Assembly (NCBI GenBank): GCA_012961655.1
Contig: DTYX01000026.1
Coordinates: 1 to 20,913, forward strand
DNA: 20,913 nucleotides
Origin: Candidatus Poribacteria bacterium
GTDB taxonomy: Bacteria > Poribacteria > WGA-4E > DTYX01
Reading direction: 5' to 3'
Shown piece after piece: positions 1 to 6,865 of the stretch (the stretch's first letter is position 1; each line of letters starts with the position of its first letter). Position numbers and translations under genes: made by a program. The notes under the pieces were generated by a model, which had not been told where the DNA came from, searched no databases, and saw only the letters and a list, made by a program, of their open reading frames with translations.

Positions 1-2
1 AA

Positions 3-50
3 ATCATACATTTGGAAGGCTTTGAAGAGATTCAGATCAAATATGATTAA
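3..50 (+). CDS. 3' end of an unidentified CDS (partial)
   Basis: The reading frame beginning at base 3 is open for 15 codons (IIHLEGFEEIQIKYD) and closes with TAA at 48-50. The rest lies outside the window, so no product can be named. Its stop overlaps the stop of the convergent glycosyltransferase by three bases, a typical end-to-end gene junction. The peptide looks protein-like but is very short, so the call is tentative. Confidence 0.35.
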   Translation: MIHLEGFEEIQIKYD

Positions 51-1210
51 CTTTTAAGTGTCAACTGAAATTCGCATGCTGATAGCACGGTTTCCACGGG
101 AATCGTTCTCATACACCGCGATGTCCCATCGGGCAGCGCTTTGCAACCGTACTCAAACCCCAAATTCAAACAGGGACTACACGGCATATCTGAACAGATG
201 ATGGTATGTTCATCTCCCCATGGCCCCCACTGAGCTGGGTTTGTAGGACCATGCAAAGCGACGACGGGGGTTTTGACAGCGGCGGCGAGGTGCATCGGAC
301 CGCAGTTGCCACATAACACAAACTGGCAGCGAGAAAATAGAGCCGCCAGTTGATTGATATCCGTTTTCCCCGCCGCGATGATAGCTTTCGCTCGCGTCAT
401 TGAGGCGATTTGTTCTGAAAGCTGCACTTCCGATGGCGCGCCTGTCAAGATGATTTGCGCGCCATATTTTTTTGCTAAAGCATCCGCTACCTGCTGATAA
501 CCTTCTTTAGTCCATCGGCGTCTCGGTTCTGTCCGTCCAGCGTCGGGATGGATTCCTATCAGTGGGACGTCTTCTTTAACTCCATGTCCCTTCAGAAATT
601 GCTCAACCCAGTTGAAATCCTCAACACAGGGCCAAACCTCAAGTTCTGTACGGCGATAAATCGCCGTACTACAAACCAGCAATTTGGCGATATCCAGAAA
701 GGAAAGCAACTCATGTTTTCCACGCACATGCTCCACGGTATCAGTAAAAACGTAATGTCGATATTGTACCGCTGTCTGAAAACCGATGCGGCGTGGCGCG
801 CCGCTTAGATACGCCAACAGAGCGGTCAGCCGCGGCCAATGTTCAAAATCGATGGCCAAATCGAATCTTCTCTCTCGTAGTGAACGCACGAAAGTAACGG
901 ATCGACGCGGCGATTTGGCGCATTCGTTCATACGAAATATCAGAATTTCGTCAATATACGGACAATTTTTGAGGAGTTGCTGGTTGATTGGTGAAGTTAC
1001 CATTGTCAAACGAGCGTGAGGAAATCGTTTCCGAATAGCGCGCAGCGCGGGCGTCAGGAGTATAACATCGCCGATGGCGGAAATCTGAATGAGTAAGATA
1101 CGCTTGAATGTGTCCGTTTTCAATCTTTGGGCTCTGGACAAACCCAACGAACAGACGAGTGGAATGCCGAAATATCTGTCCAGAAGTTTTTGGATTTTAT
1201 CAGGATGCAT
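47..1210 (-). CDS. Glycosyltransferase family 9 (LPS heptosyltransferase-like)
   Basis: This 387-aa protein has the full GT9 layout. The N-terminal Rossmann half starts around residue 37 with RILLIQISAIGDVILLTPAL, the acceptor-side signature of ADP-heptose:LPS heptosyltransferases. The C-terminal donor half holds GIHPDAG (about 223-229), CGNCGPMHLAAAVKTPVVALHG and TNPAQWGPWG. The end carries the cysteine-rich PC..C...YGCK..PDG...CM motif common in this family. By family knowledge such enzymes transfer ADP-heptose or a related sugar to a lipid-linked acceptor at the inner face of the cytoplasmic membrane during envelope glycan assembly. The exact sugar cannot be read from sequence. The ATG at 1210 has only a weak Shine-Dalgarno, and the gene lies 32 bp after the Uma2 fragment on the same strand. 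Length is normal. Confidence 0.9.
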   Translation of the reverse strand: MHPDKIQKLLDRYFGIPLVCSLGLSRAQRLKTDTFKRILLIQISAIGDVILLTPALRAIRKRFPHARLTMVTSPINQQLLKNCPYIDEILIFRMNECAKSPRRSVTFVRSLRERRFDLAIDFEHWPRLTALLAYLSGAPRRIGFQTAVQYRHYVFTDTVEHVRGKHELLSFLDIAKLLVCSTAIYRRTELEVWPCVEDFNWVEQFLKGHGVKEDVPLIGIHPDAGRTEPRRRWTKEGYQQVADALAKKYGAQIILTGAPSEVQLSEQIASMTRAKAIIAAGKTDINQLAALFSRCQFVLCGNCGPMHLAAAVKTPVVALHGPTNPAQWGPWGDEHTIICSDMPCSPCLNLGFEYGCKALPDGTSRCMRTIPVETVLSACEFQLTLKS

Positions 1211-1242
1211 TGTTGTAAGAGAAGAGAGGAATTCTCCCTCTC

Positions 1243-1533
1243 TTAACTCTCCCTTCCTTCTCCTACTCCCATCAAAGCTTGTTCAAATGCCTCAATCAAT
1301 TCCTTTGATACTCCTGCAATTTCAGCCAAAACGCGCATGGAGGGGGGCAGCGGCGTTTGCCAGAGCCATGAAACTCGCAACCAAAATCCCGACACAACTT
1401 CAGAACGGTAGATACTTTCGGCGTCTGGCAAAACGATATGATAACGATTATCCGCTCCCAATCGATAGAACTCAGCTTTTCCGTAGGTTTGATTTCTTCC
1501 ATAAAACTCACCGTTATCAAGTTTTGTAATCAT
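1243..1533 (-). pseudogene. Truncated Uma2-family (DUF820) fragment, C-terminal half only
   Basis: The frame encodes about 96 aa from the ATG at 1533. Residues Y-R-L-G-A-D-N-R-Y followed by IYRSEVVSGFWLRVSWLWQ and PLPPSMRVLAEIAGV match the C-terminal third of Uma2-family PD-(D/E)XK-type proteins, which usually run to about 190-200 aa. The N-terminal half with the catalytic acidic residues and lysine is absent: upstream lie a twin-hairpin repeat and then the end of the transglutaminase gene. A TTG nine bases further up lies inside that repeat. I infer a decayed copy cut at its 5' side, possibly by the event that brought the repeat. It is unlikely to be active, though a short peptide could still be made. 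Confidence 0.7.
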
Positions 1534-1585
1534 GTAGCCCAAATCTCTAATTTGGCGAATCCCGAAGTCTTGCGACTTCGGCTAC
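1534..1585. repeat. Twin-hairpin palindromic element, GTAGCC...GGCTAC ends
   Basis: A 52-bp element with inverted ends (GTAGCC and GGCTAC) holds two hairpins: CCAAAT/ATTTGG and a perfect 8-bp stem CCGAAGTC-TTGC-GACTTCGG. It encodes the last residues and TAG stop (1547-1549) of the transglutaminase gene and abuts the Uma2 fragment. Its build resembles the inner part of the element at 15883-15939 (GTAGGT...ACCTAC) and, less closely, 3584-3651. Confidence 0.7.
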
Positions 1586-3562
1586 GACAGAGCTTTCGAT
1601 TCCCAAGAGTCCGAAGGCATTCCGAGTTTTGGCGCGCAGGGAATTTTGTCCTTTGTGGAGACGCCAGACAAACGCCTCGGGTTGCTCCGTCCAATCGCCA
1701 TCATCAAATTGCGCCAGATATGTTTCAAAGTTGGGGGTCACAGTGTCCAGCAGAACGTCGAGCGTATTCGGTTCTTCGCCTTGTTGAAGGTAGATTACCG
1801 TCTGATTCAACGTCCAGTGAAAATCGCCCTCGCGGCGCGATGTGCGGGAAAATTGCGGCAGTGGCTCTGTGATTGAATGATGCCATAGATGTCCATCGTA
1901 AGTATACGAAACTGCGCCGTGTTCCGGCTCCTCTGGCAATAGCGATGTCAGATAATTGTTGCGTTGGGTGGCGCAGAATTGGCGGTACAGACTGATATTG
2001 TTTTCCAACGTCCCGCCAAATTTCTCCGGGTCATTAATTTCCACAACGCCTTCATAATCGTTGTTCGCGTAAGCTTGATGTAATTCCAACGCGCTCATGG
2101 GGATACCGTTGCGCTCAAAATGTCGCGTCCCTTTGCGTCCATCGTCGGAATCGCAGCCTGAGTCCATCATCACCCACTTTTTGTAATCGTTAGACCAGAC
2201 TTCCGCGACGCAGTGACAGGAGATGATGGTAACGCGCGCCGTAATGCCTAAAGCTAAACAGCACTGAACAAAAGCGCTGGAATAGTGGGTACACATCCCT
2301 AAGGAGAGTTTCTGACCCGCCAATTCCAGCACGACCATCGCATCCCACGGCGGGACGAATTGCAGTATTCCGCGGTCCCAACCGTTTTCCCACTGCTGGC
2401 GAATCCAGCGCTTCAGACGAAGAATTTTGTCAAATTCCGTCTGACCGCCTTGAATGACGTGGTCTAGACGCCATCTTTCCCGCAGAATTTTCAACCGCGG
2501 TTCATCTGCTAATTGATGCGAGAATGTGTAGGACGGTCGAATAATCCGCTCGTTATGAAATTCAGAAACGGATATCGTCGGTTGGACTTCCTTGATAACC
2601 TCAAATTCCGCCTTGACGCGAACATCCTTGAGTATCGGCGTGCATTTGGGGGATTTTGTCGTCAGCGTCGCCCGCCACTGGAAGAAACGGTGAACATCGG
2701 GCGAATTGATTTTTTGTTGCTTTATAGGTTGCCAAGAACTCCAAGCATCCGGGCGATACGATGGCGTTGTCCCGCTGCGCCAGAGAACTTCTACATCAGT
2801 GCCTTCAGGACAATCATCACCTACAACCAACTCAATCGATTTGACTTTGGCGCGCTGCGCTATGGGCGAGTCTGAGAAATCCCCCCGGCCCCCTTTAACA
2901 AAGGGGGAGGATGACGTGAAGAGGTCGATTGATGACGATTCAATCCATCCCCACGGCGCGTGTCGTTTCAAATTGAGCCGAATCACATACTCACCGCGAC
3001 AGAAATCGTTATGCCCGAGCGGCTCTGATGCCCATGTTTTACCGCTGTCAATGCTTTTCGCGCTATGACCTCCTAACCCGTTGTCGATATATAGCCGCCA
3101 AGCCTGGTCATCTCCAGCGCTCAGAATCATTTCGTTTTCACCTTCTCTAAGGTATTCGACGGGGACGGGAACAATCTCCCAGCCCTTTGACCAGTAGGAA
3201 TCGACTTGACCCCTGTCTTCGTCAGTATGTTCCACTTGAAAAGACGGATTCTCCTCTATCGTCTGATGTTTGATTTGATGGCCATTGACTTCGACTATCA
3301 ATAAATTCCCCTCTGAACCTTCGATGCGGATTACCAATTCCGCGGCTTCTACATCCGCGGAATCTAGCGTGAAAACTTTTTTCGCCTGTATATCTCCTTG
3401 AATAATCTCAAACGTGCGGCTGGTGATTCCACCCAGTTCATCACAGAGAAGCAACCGATTGACGAGCAACGCTTTGTTATCGTTGATTTCTATTTGATGG
3501 TTGTATACGCATGTCTCGAAATCTGTTTTCATCTCTTTTTGTATGACGGAAATTTTGTTCAT
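1547..3562 (-). CDS. Transglutaminase-like domain protein with N-terminal beta-rich region
   Basis: This 671-aa protein carries a transglutaminase-like core around residues 380-470. The candidate catalytic triad is Cys424 (GMCTHYSSAF), His450 (SCHCVAEVW) and Asp467 (WVMMDSGCD), in the usual order and spacing. Proteins of this superfamily act as cysteine proteases, peptidases or acyl transferases; the substrate here is unknown. Residues about 50-200 look beta-sandwich-like (LVIRIEGSEGNLLIVEVNG) and 240-320 may be another beta domain. No signal peptide is visible, so a cytoplasmic location is inferred. The ATG at 3562 has GGAG nine bases upstream. Two oddities stand out: residues about 218-230 (SSPFVKGGRGDFS) are encoded by a common CCCCCTTT/AAAGGGGG palindrome, and the last ~13 residues plus the stop come from the twin-hairpin element at 1534-1585. 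Confidence 0.85.
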   Translation of the reverse strand: MNKISVIQKEMKTDFETCVYNHQIEINDNKALLVNRLLLCDELGGITSRTFEIIQGDIQAKKVFTLDSADVEAAELVIRIEGSEGNLLIVEVNGHQIKHQTIEENPSFQVEHTDEDRGQVDSYWSKGWEIVPVPVEYLREGENEMILSAGDDQAWRLYIDNGLGGHSAKSIDSGKTWASEPLGHNDFCRGEYVIRLNLKRHAPWGWIESSSIDLFTSSSPFVKGGRGDFSDSPIAQRAKVKSIELVVGDDCPEGTDVEVLWRSGTTPSYRPDAWSSWQPIKQQKINSPDVHRFFQWRATLTTKSPKCTPILKDVRVKAEFEVIKEVQPTISVSEFHNERIIRPSYTFSHQLADEPRLKILRERWRLDHVIQGGQTEFDKILRLKRWIRQQWENGWDRGILQFVPPWDAMVVLELAGQKLSLGMCTHYSSAFVQCCLALGITARVTIISCHCVAEVWSNDYKKWVMMDSGCDSDDGRKGTRHFERNGIPMSALELHQAYANNDYEGVVEINDPEKFGGTLENNISLYRQFCATQRNNYLTSLLPEEPEHGAVSYTYDGHLWHHSITEPLPQFSRTSRREGDFHWTLNQTVIYLQQGEEPNTLDVLLDTVTPNFETYLAQFDDGDWTEQPEAFVWRLHKGQNSLRAKTRNAFGLLGIESSVVAEVARLRDSPN
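2878..2910. repeat. CCCCCTTT/AAAGGGGG palindrome inside a coding region
   Basis: The stem CCCCCTTT (2889-2896) pairs with AAAGGGGG (2900-2907) across an AAC loop and is preceded by AAATCCCCCCGG. Related copies occur at 10802-10820 and 17321-17351, both between genes. Here the element sits in frame in the transglutaminase gene and adds an SPFVKGGRGDFS-type peptide. Confidence 0.8.
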
Positions 3563-3583
3563 GAATGTTCTCCAGTTAGCATC

Positions 3584-3651
3584 GTAGAGCGTGCAGCCTG
3601 TTCGTTTTTACCACGGACAAGTCGAATAGACAAGCTGGCAGCATGCTCTAC
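3584..3651. repeat. Inverted-repeat element, GTAGAGC...GCTCTAC ends
   Basis: A 68-bp element has 15-bp terminal inverted repeats matching at 13 positions: GTAGAGCGTGCAGCC at the left, and GTAGAGCATGCTGCC when the right end is read on the minus strand. The interior carries two copies of GACAAG. It lies 21 bp upstream of the transglutaminase start codon. No target-site duplication is evident. Confidence 0.65.
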
Positions 3652-3657
3652 TTTTTT

Positions 3658-3732
3658 CTATTTCACGATGAGCATTTTCCGCGTCGCAGCAAATTCCCCT
3701 GCTTTTATCGTATAGAAGTACACTAAAAACGG
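3658..3732 (-). pseudogene. Remnant resembling a type IX/FlgD-like secretion-tail C-terminus
   Basis: On the minus strand this stretch reads VYFYTIKAGEFAATRKMLIVK followed by TAG. It resembles the end of C-terminal sorting or FlgD-like tail domains, which often finish in a G-(V/I)-Y-F-Y-x-(I/L)-x-A-G-x-(F/Y)-x-x-(T/S)-(R/K)-K-(M/L) pattern. The frame stays open upstream through a low-similarity stretch that contains an A8 run, but no start codon or upstream domain is recognisable. I infer the last piece of a lost secreted protein. The match is from memory of the family pattern, so it is tentative. Confidence 0.5.
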
Positions 3733-3848
3733 CTCATACGTTTTTTTTCGATACCTCTCTTCTGAAATAGGTAATAAGAGTCTATCCGAAGAATGCAGTG
3801 TTTGAATAGTCTGGCTTTCCGGCCTTCTTGCCCTTTTGCCTTTCCACC

Positions 3849-3887
3849 TTTCGCTTTGCTCGAAGCCTGCGCTCGAACGAAGTGAAA
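3849..3887. repeat. Imperfect inverted repeat TTTCGCTTTGCTCGA / TCGAACGAAGTGAAA
   Basis: The 15-bp arms at 3849-3863 and 3873-3887 match at 12 of 15 positions across a 9-bp loop. The same word family (TTCGCTTTGCTC, TTCACTTTGTTC), read on the opposite strand, recurs around the hairpin at 8976-9028, marking a dispersed repeat. Confidence 0.55.
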
Positions 3888-3956
3888 CGGCAGGTCTTTC
3901 CCAAGTGCCCTGTGAGAGTTTTATGCTTTACCTTTATGGAGAATTGGTATTATCAC

Positions 3957-4631
3957 CTATCCGGATTTATATCGAATGCGATAGATTAAGACGCGAGAGA
4001 CGCCTCCATTCAGCGAAACCGTATTCGATATTTGGCTAAAGCTGAACCCTTTGCGCCGCAAAATTTCAAAGAATCCTTTGGCATTTGGGCGATTTGGTTC
4101 AGCTAGTATTGCTTCTCCATGCGCCTCCAAATACGTATCGAAGATATTAACAATTGGAATCCAGTTTTGTTCTTCATAAATTATATCAGCAGCGAGAATA
4201 TATTTAAACTTTTGATTATCTAAATTCGGATGCCGCCAATCCATTCTAAGAAACTGAATATCCTCACATCTATTTTTTATGGCGTTATATTTGGCAAAGA
4301 TGAGAGCATCATTATTGTAATCAGTCATCAGAACTTTAGCTTGCTTCTTTCGAGCGACGATTCCGACTATCCCCAGACCACAGCCCAGTTCCAAAACCTG
4401 TTCGCCGTGAAAATCAAAATTACTCCAAATGTAACGCGCCAGCGCCAATCCCGACGGCCATAGTTCAGCCCAGAAGGGGAAATTGGTTTCCAACAGATGG
4501 TCTTTTGTGGACATTTCATCCAACAGCCTATTTGTATCATCGACCATTGTTATAGTAATCCATTCCGTCCCCAAACTGTATTTGTCAGTTTTAACATCAT
4601 ATTTGGGAATTATTAAATCCGGTTTATTCAT
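3957..4631 (-). CDS. Class I SAM-dependent methyltransferase, METTL21/EEF2KMT-like
   Basis: From the ATG at 4631 the protein has 224 aa; a TTG nine bases upstream is possible but less likely. SAM-binding motif I is VLELGCGLGIVGI (about 79-91), followed by the acidic residue of LMTDYN (Asp104) and a post-motif AADIIYEE. The stretch FPFWAELWPSGLALARYI before motif I is characteristic of the seven-beta-strand METTL21/Methyltransf_16 group, whose characterised members methylate lysines or other sites on proteins. The bacterial substrate cannot be deduced. No signal peptide or membrane segment is present, so it should be cytoplasmic. No clear Shine-Dalgarno precedes the start. It is divergent from the TPR gene, sharing the 4632-4786 interval. 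Confidence 0.82.
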   Translation of the reverse strand: MNKPDLIIPKYDVKTDKYSLGTEWITITMVDDTNRLLDEMSTKDHLLETNFPFWAELWPSGLALARYIWSNFDFHGEQVLELGCGLGIVGIVARKKQAKVLMTDYNNDALIFAKYNAIKNRCEDIQFLRMDWRHPNLDNQKFKYILAADIIYEEQNWIPIVNIFDTYLEAHGEAILAEPNRPNAKGFFEILRRKGFSFSQISNTVSLNGGVSRVLIYRIRYKSG

Positions 4632-4650
4632 CAGTAGCAATTATTTTTAC

Positions 4651-4679
4651 TTGCACTGCATTTCGGAAACAGATATAAT
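4651..4679 (+). promoter_or_regulatory. Predicted sigma70-type promoter for the TPR gene
   Basis: TTGCAC at 4651-4656 and TATAAT at 4674-4679 are separated by 17 bp, close to the sigma70 consensus. Transcription would start near 4686, giving a leader of about 100 nt before the ATG at 4787. A second TATAAT at 4700-4705 lacks a good -35 box. Confidence 0.6.
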
Positions 4680-4786
4680 AAATAACCTAAGTTGCGCCCT
4701 ATAATAAAAGGTACAATCTTCAACACCAACCAGTACCATTTTCACCTTGAGTTAAATACAATACGACGCGTTAAGGAGTAGTAACA

Positions 4787-6214
4787 ATGGCCAAACAGAT
4801 ATTCATCATCGCGTTTATTTTCAATAGCTTTACGGGTTTTGGAATGACATCGGATAGTGATGCAAATAGCTGTATGCGGATATACGAACGAGGCTATGCT
4901 TGCTTGCAACGCGGCGATTATGATTTAGCGGTTGAGGCTTTTGAGAAGGCGATTTTTTACGCGTCGGATTTTGCAGCGGCGCATAGCGGTTTAGCCTATG
5001 CCTATTCGCAGTTGGGAAGATATTCAGAAGCTATCGCTGAATATGAACGCGCCCGAACGTTGAATCCCGAATTGACACAGGTTTATATCGGATTAGGCTA
5101 TATCGCCTATCGGCACGGGAATCTCGATTTAGCGATTGAACATTACAATACAGCGGTTAAACTCCAACCAAATTTGGCAGAAGCGCATTATAACCTCGGA
5201 CTCATCTACGCACAGCAGGGCAAAATCGCAGAGGCATTCGAGGAACAGCGGGAGGCGATTTCCGCGAATCCGAAATCCGCTGAAGCGCATTTTCATTTAG
5301 GACTACTTTATGGGAAGCAGGAACGCTGGAAGGAGGCGGTCAAACATCATCAAGAGGCGCTCAAGTGGAATCCTGAATTTGCCGAGCCGTATTACCAACT
5401 GGGGCGAATTTATATGAAACTAGGGGAACGAAAACTAGCACAGCAGAATATGGAAAAATTTCGCGCCCAAAAGGCAGAAACTGACGCCATTGCTACCGCC
5501 GAAGAAGCCGTGTTTATGGCAGACAGCGCGACTAAGGCCGATGCGCTATTGTCTCTTGCAGCAGTATATTTGAAACAGAATAAATTAAAACAAGCCAAAA
5601 CCCAATTTCAGCGCGTCCTTTTCCGCGACGAAAAACGCGCGGACGCCTATGCTGGGCTGGGGCATGTTGCACTGGAAAAAAAACAGTATCACAGCGCAAC
5701 ACAGAATTATAAACGAGCGCTGGAATTAGGAATAGATACTGCAGAAGCACATCACAATTTGGGAATCGCGCTTATGCAGATGAAAAAAGTGGATGAGGCA
5801 ATTTTATATTTTCAGAAAGCCGTTGCATTAGACGAAAATTCCGCTAAATCATTTATGATGCTTGGAACGTTATATGCGGCGAAAAATAAGTTTGAATTAG
5901 CGAAGCAAAATTTCCTTAAAGTCATCGACCTGGAACCGCAAGATGCTATCGCCTATCACAGCCTTGCTTACCTCTATGGTCAATATGATACCGATTTACA
6001 AACTGCCGTCGAATTGGCTCAGAAAGCCACACAACTGGCGCCTAAATCCGCGTTGTACTTTAATACGCTCTCGTGGCTTTTGTATAAGCAAGGGAAATTG
6101 AAAGAAGCTGAGATTGCCATTAAGAAAGCAATTGAACTTGCCCCCGATAATGCATTGTATCAAGGAGGTTTATCGGAAATTCAGAAGAAAATCCGAGGCG
6201 ATGCCACTGATTGA
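4787..6214 (+). CDS. Tetratricopeptide repeat protein with N-terminal hydrophobic segment
   Basis: This 475-aa protein is almost entirely TPR. About twelve 34-residue repeats run from residue 30 to the end, for example AHYNLGLIYAQQGKIAEAF and AHHNLGIALMQMKKVDEAI; repeats 6 and 7 are degenerate and joined by a spacer. Residues 4-19 (QIFIIAFIFNSFTGFG) are hydrophobic after a single lysine and look like a signal peptide or anchor, so export to the periplasm or membrane is likely but not certain. TPR arrays serve as protein-binding scaffolds; no catalytic domain is attached and the partner is unknown. AAGGAG at 4773-4778 lies eight bases before the ATG, an excellent ribosome site, and a good promoter lies upstream. 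The gene appears monocistronic. Confidence 0.88.
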   Translation: MAKQIFIIAFIFNSFTGFGMTSDSDANSCMRIYERGYACLQRGDYDLAVEAFEKAIFYASDFAAAHSGLAYAYSQLGRYSEAIAEYERARTLNPELTQVYIGLGYIAYRHGNLDLAIEHYNTAVKLQPNLAEAHYNLGLIYAQQGKIAEAFEEQREAISANPKSAEAHFHLGLLYGKQERWKEAVKHHQEALKWNPEFAEPYYQLGRIYMKLGERKLAQQNMEKFRAQKAETDAIATAEEAVFMADSATKADALLSLAAVYLKQNKLKQAKTQFQRVLFRDEKRADAYAGLGHVALEKKQYHSATQNYKRALELGIDTAEAHHNLGIALMQMKKVDEAILYFQKAVALDENSAKSFMMLGTLYAAKNKFELAKQNFLKVIDLEPQDAIAYHSLAYLYGQYDTDLQTAVELAQKATQLAPKSALYFNTLSWLLYKQGKLKEAEIAIKKAIELAPDNALYQGGLSEIQKKIRGDATD

Positions 6215-6218
6215 AGTC

Positions 6219-6381
6219 TCACGACACCGCACCGCCGCACTCGGAACAGGTCGAATGCATTAGTTGACCTTCCTTCACACTTATCATAAATCATATGTCG
6301 CACCGCGTGCAAACGAATACGATACTATCCAGCTTGCACTAACGATTTAATTTTAGCAATCGCATCACTTTGTGAAAACAT
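6219..6381 (-). pseudogene. Possible decayed small zinc-ribbon gene
   Basis: Twelve bases after the stop of the 146-aa gene, an ATG at 6381 opens an 18-codon frame (MFSQSDAIAKIKSLVQAG) closed by TAG. In a neighbouring frame the downstream bases read VFVCTRCDI, a TGA, then FMISVKEGQLMHSTCSECGG to a stop at 6219. Two C-x-x-C knuckles about 20 residues apart are what a small zinc ribbon shows, so one frameshift plus one stop codon would explain the pattern. TGA is a normal stop elsewhere in this window. The call is tentative because coincidence is possible over so short a stretch. Confidence 0.3.
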
Positions 6382-6392
6382 CCTTTACACCC

Positions 6393-6833
6393 TCAGAGTT
6401 CCGCCATCGTCTCTTTCACCAGAAATTCTTTGTCGAAAATCCTCCCGTCCAAGACCACCAAGACCCGATGGTCTTGAGCGCTATCTTTTGCGCCGGGCAG
6501 TAATCCATTTCCGGCAACGACAGGAATCGCCGGAAGTCCACACTCGCGCATGAGCGCTGCTCGACGAACGGCTCCTTCTACATCCCTTCTATCAATAGTC
6601 CATGAAACTTCCATCGCAAGAATCAATTCCTGCGACGTTTGTCTGGACACAGCCTCAACAGCGAGGTCGAGGTCTACAATCTCACGCCATTCATCATCCG
6701 TTAAAGCCTTCGCGGCATTCATTTGCTCAAGCAGTTCGCCTTTATTCATGACCTTAACCCTTTTAAGGTACCGACCAAATATTGCAGAAGCGTTCTCACG
6801 ATAAAAATGTTCCCTAGTTTGTATTGGTTGCAT
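6393..6833 (-). CDS. Short PD-(D/E)XK nuclease-like (DUF3782-type) C-terminal domain protein
   Basis: Starting at the ATG at 6833, which has AGGAAG nine bases upstream, the product is 146 aa. A longer frame exists but would run into the preceding gene. Residues EHFYRENASAIFGRYLKRV, IVDLDLAVEAV, LAMEVSWTIDRRDVEGAVRRA and GLPAIPVVAG follow the pattern of a family widespread in Chloroflexi, cyanobacteria and candidate phyla. In that family a predicted PD-(D/E)XK nuclease fold usually follows a long N-terminal coiled coil. Asp54 or Asp56 and Glu75 of the E-V-S motif would be the acidic catalytic residues; the classical lysine position is occupied by Ser. The coiled coil is missing here, so this is either a domain-only form or a 5'-truncated copy. 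It is the third gene of an operon, 32 bp after the acidic protein gene. Function is unknown. Confidence 0.65.
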   Translation of the reverse strand: MQPIQTREHFYRENASAIFGRYLKRVKVMNKGELLEQMNAAKALTDDEWREIVDLDLAVEAVSRQTSQELILAMEVSWTIDRRDVEGAVRRAALMRECGLPAIPVVAGNGLLPGAKDSAQDHRVLVVLDGRIFDKEFLVKETMAEL

Positions 6834-6865
6834 AGTTGAAATCTTCCTTCTCTTCCCTGCTTTAC

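Larger units (their letters stand above)
3563..3956. other. Gene-poor interval with inverted repeats and a protein-tail remnant
   Basis: This 394-bp stretch separates the methyltransferase stop from the transglutaminase start, both on the minus strand. It holds an inverted-repeat element (3584-3651), a remnant C-terminal peptide (3658-3732) and a second imperfect inverted repeat (3849-3887). I see no intact gene and no convincing promoter, although the transglutaminase promoter should lie here. Confidence 0.7.

Noticed and set aside
548..1019. Plus-strand open frames across the glycosyltransferase gene
   Set aside because: They are antisense to a complete GT9 gene and show no family motifs.
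1296..1520. Alternative 74-aa minus-strand frame over the Uma2 fragment
   Set aside because: It is out of frame with the recognisable Uma2 residues and has no motif of its own.
6219..6381. Reading TGA as a sense codon to join the zinc-ribbon halves
   Set aside because: TGA ends well-supported genes here, for example the TPR gene and the radical SAM gene, and a frameshift would still be needed.
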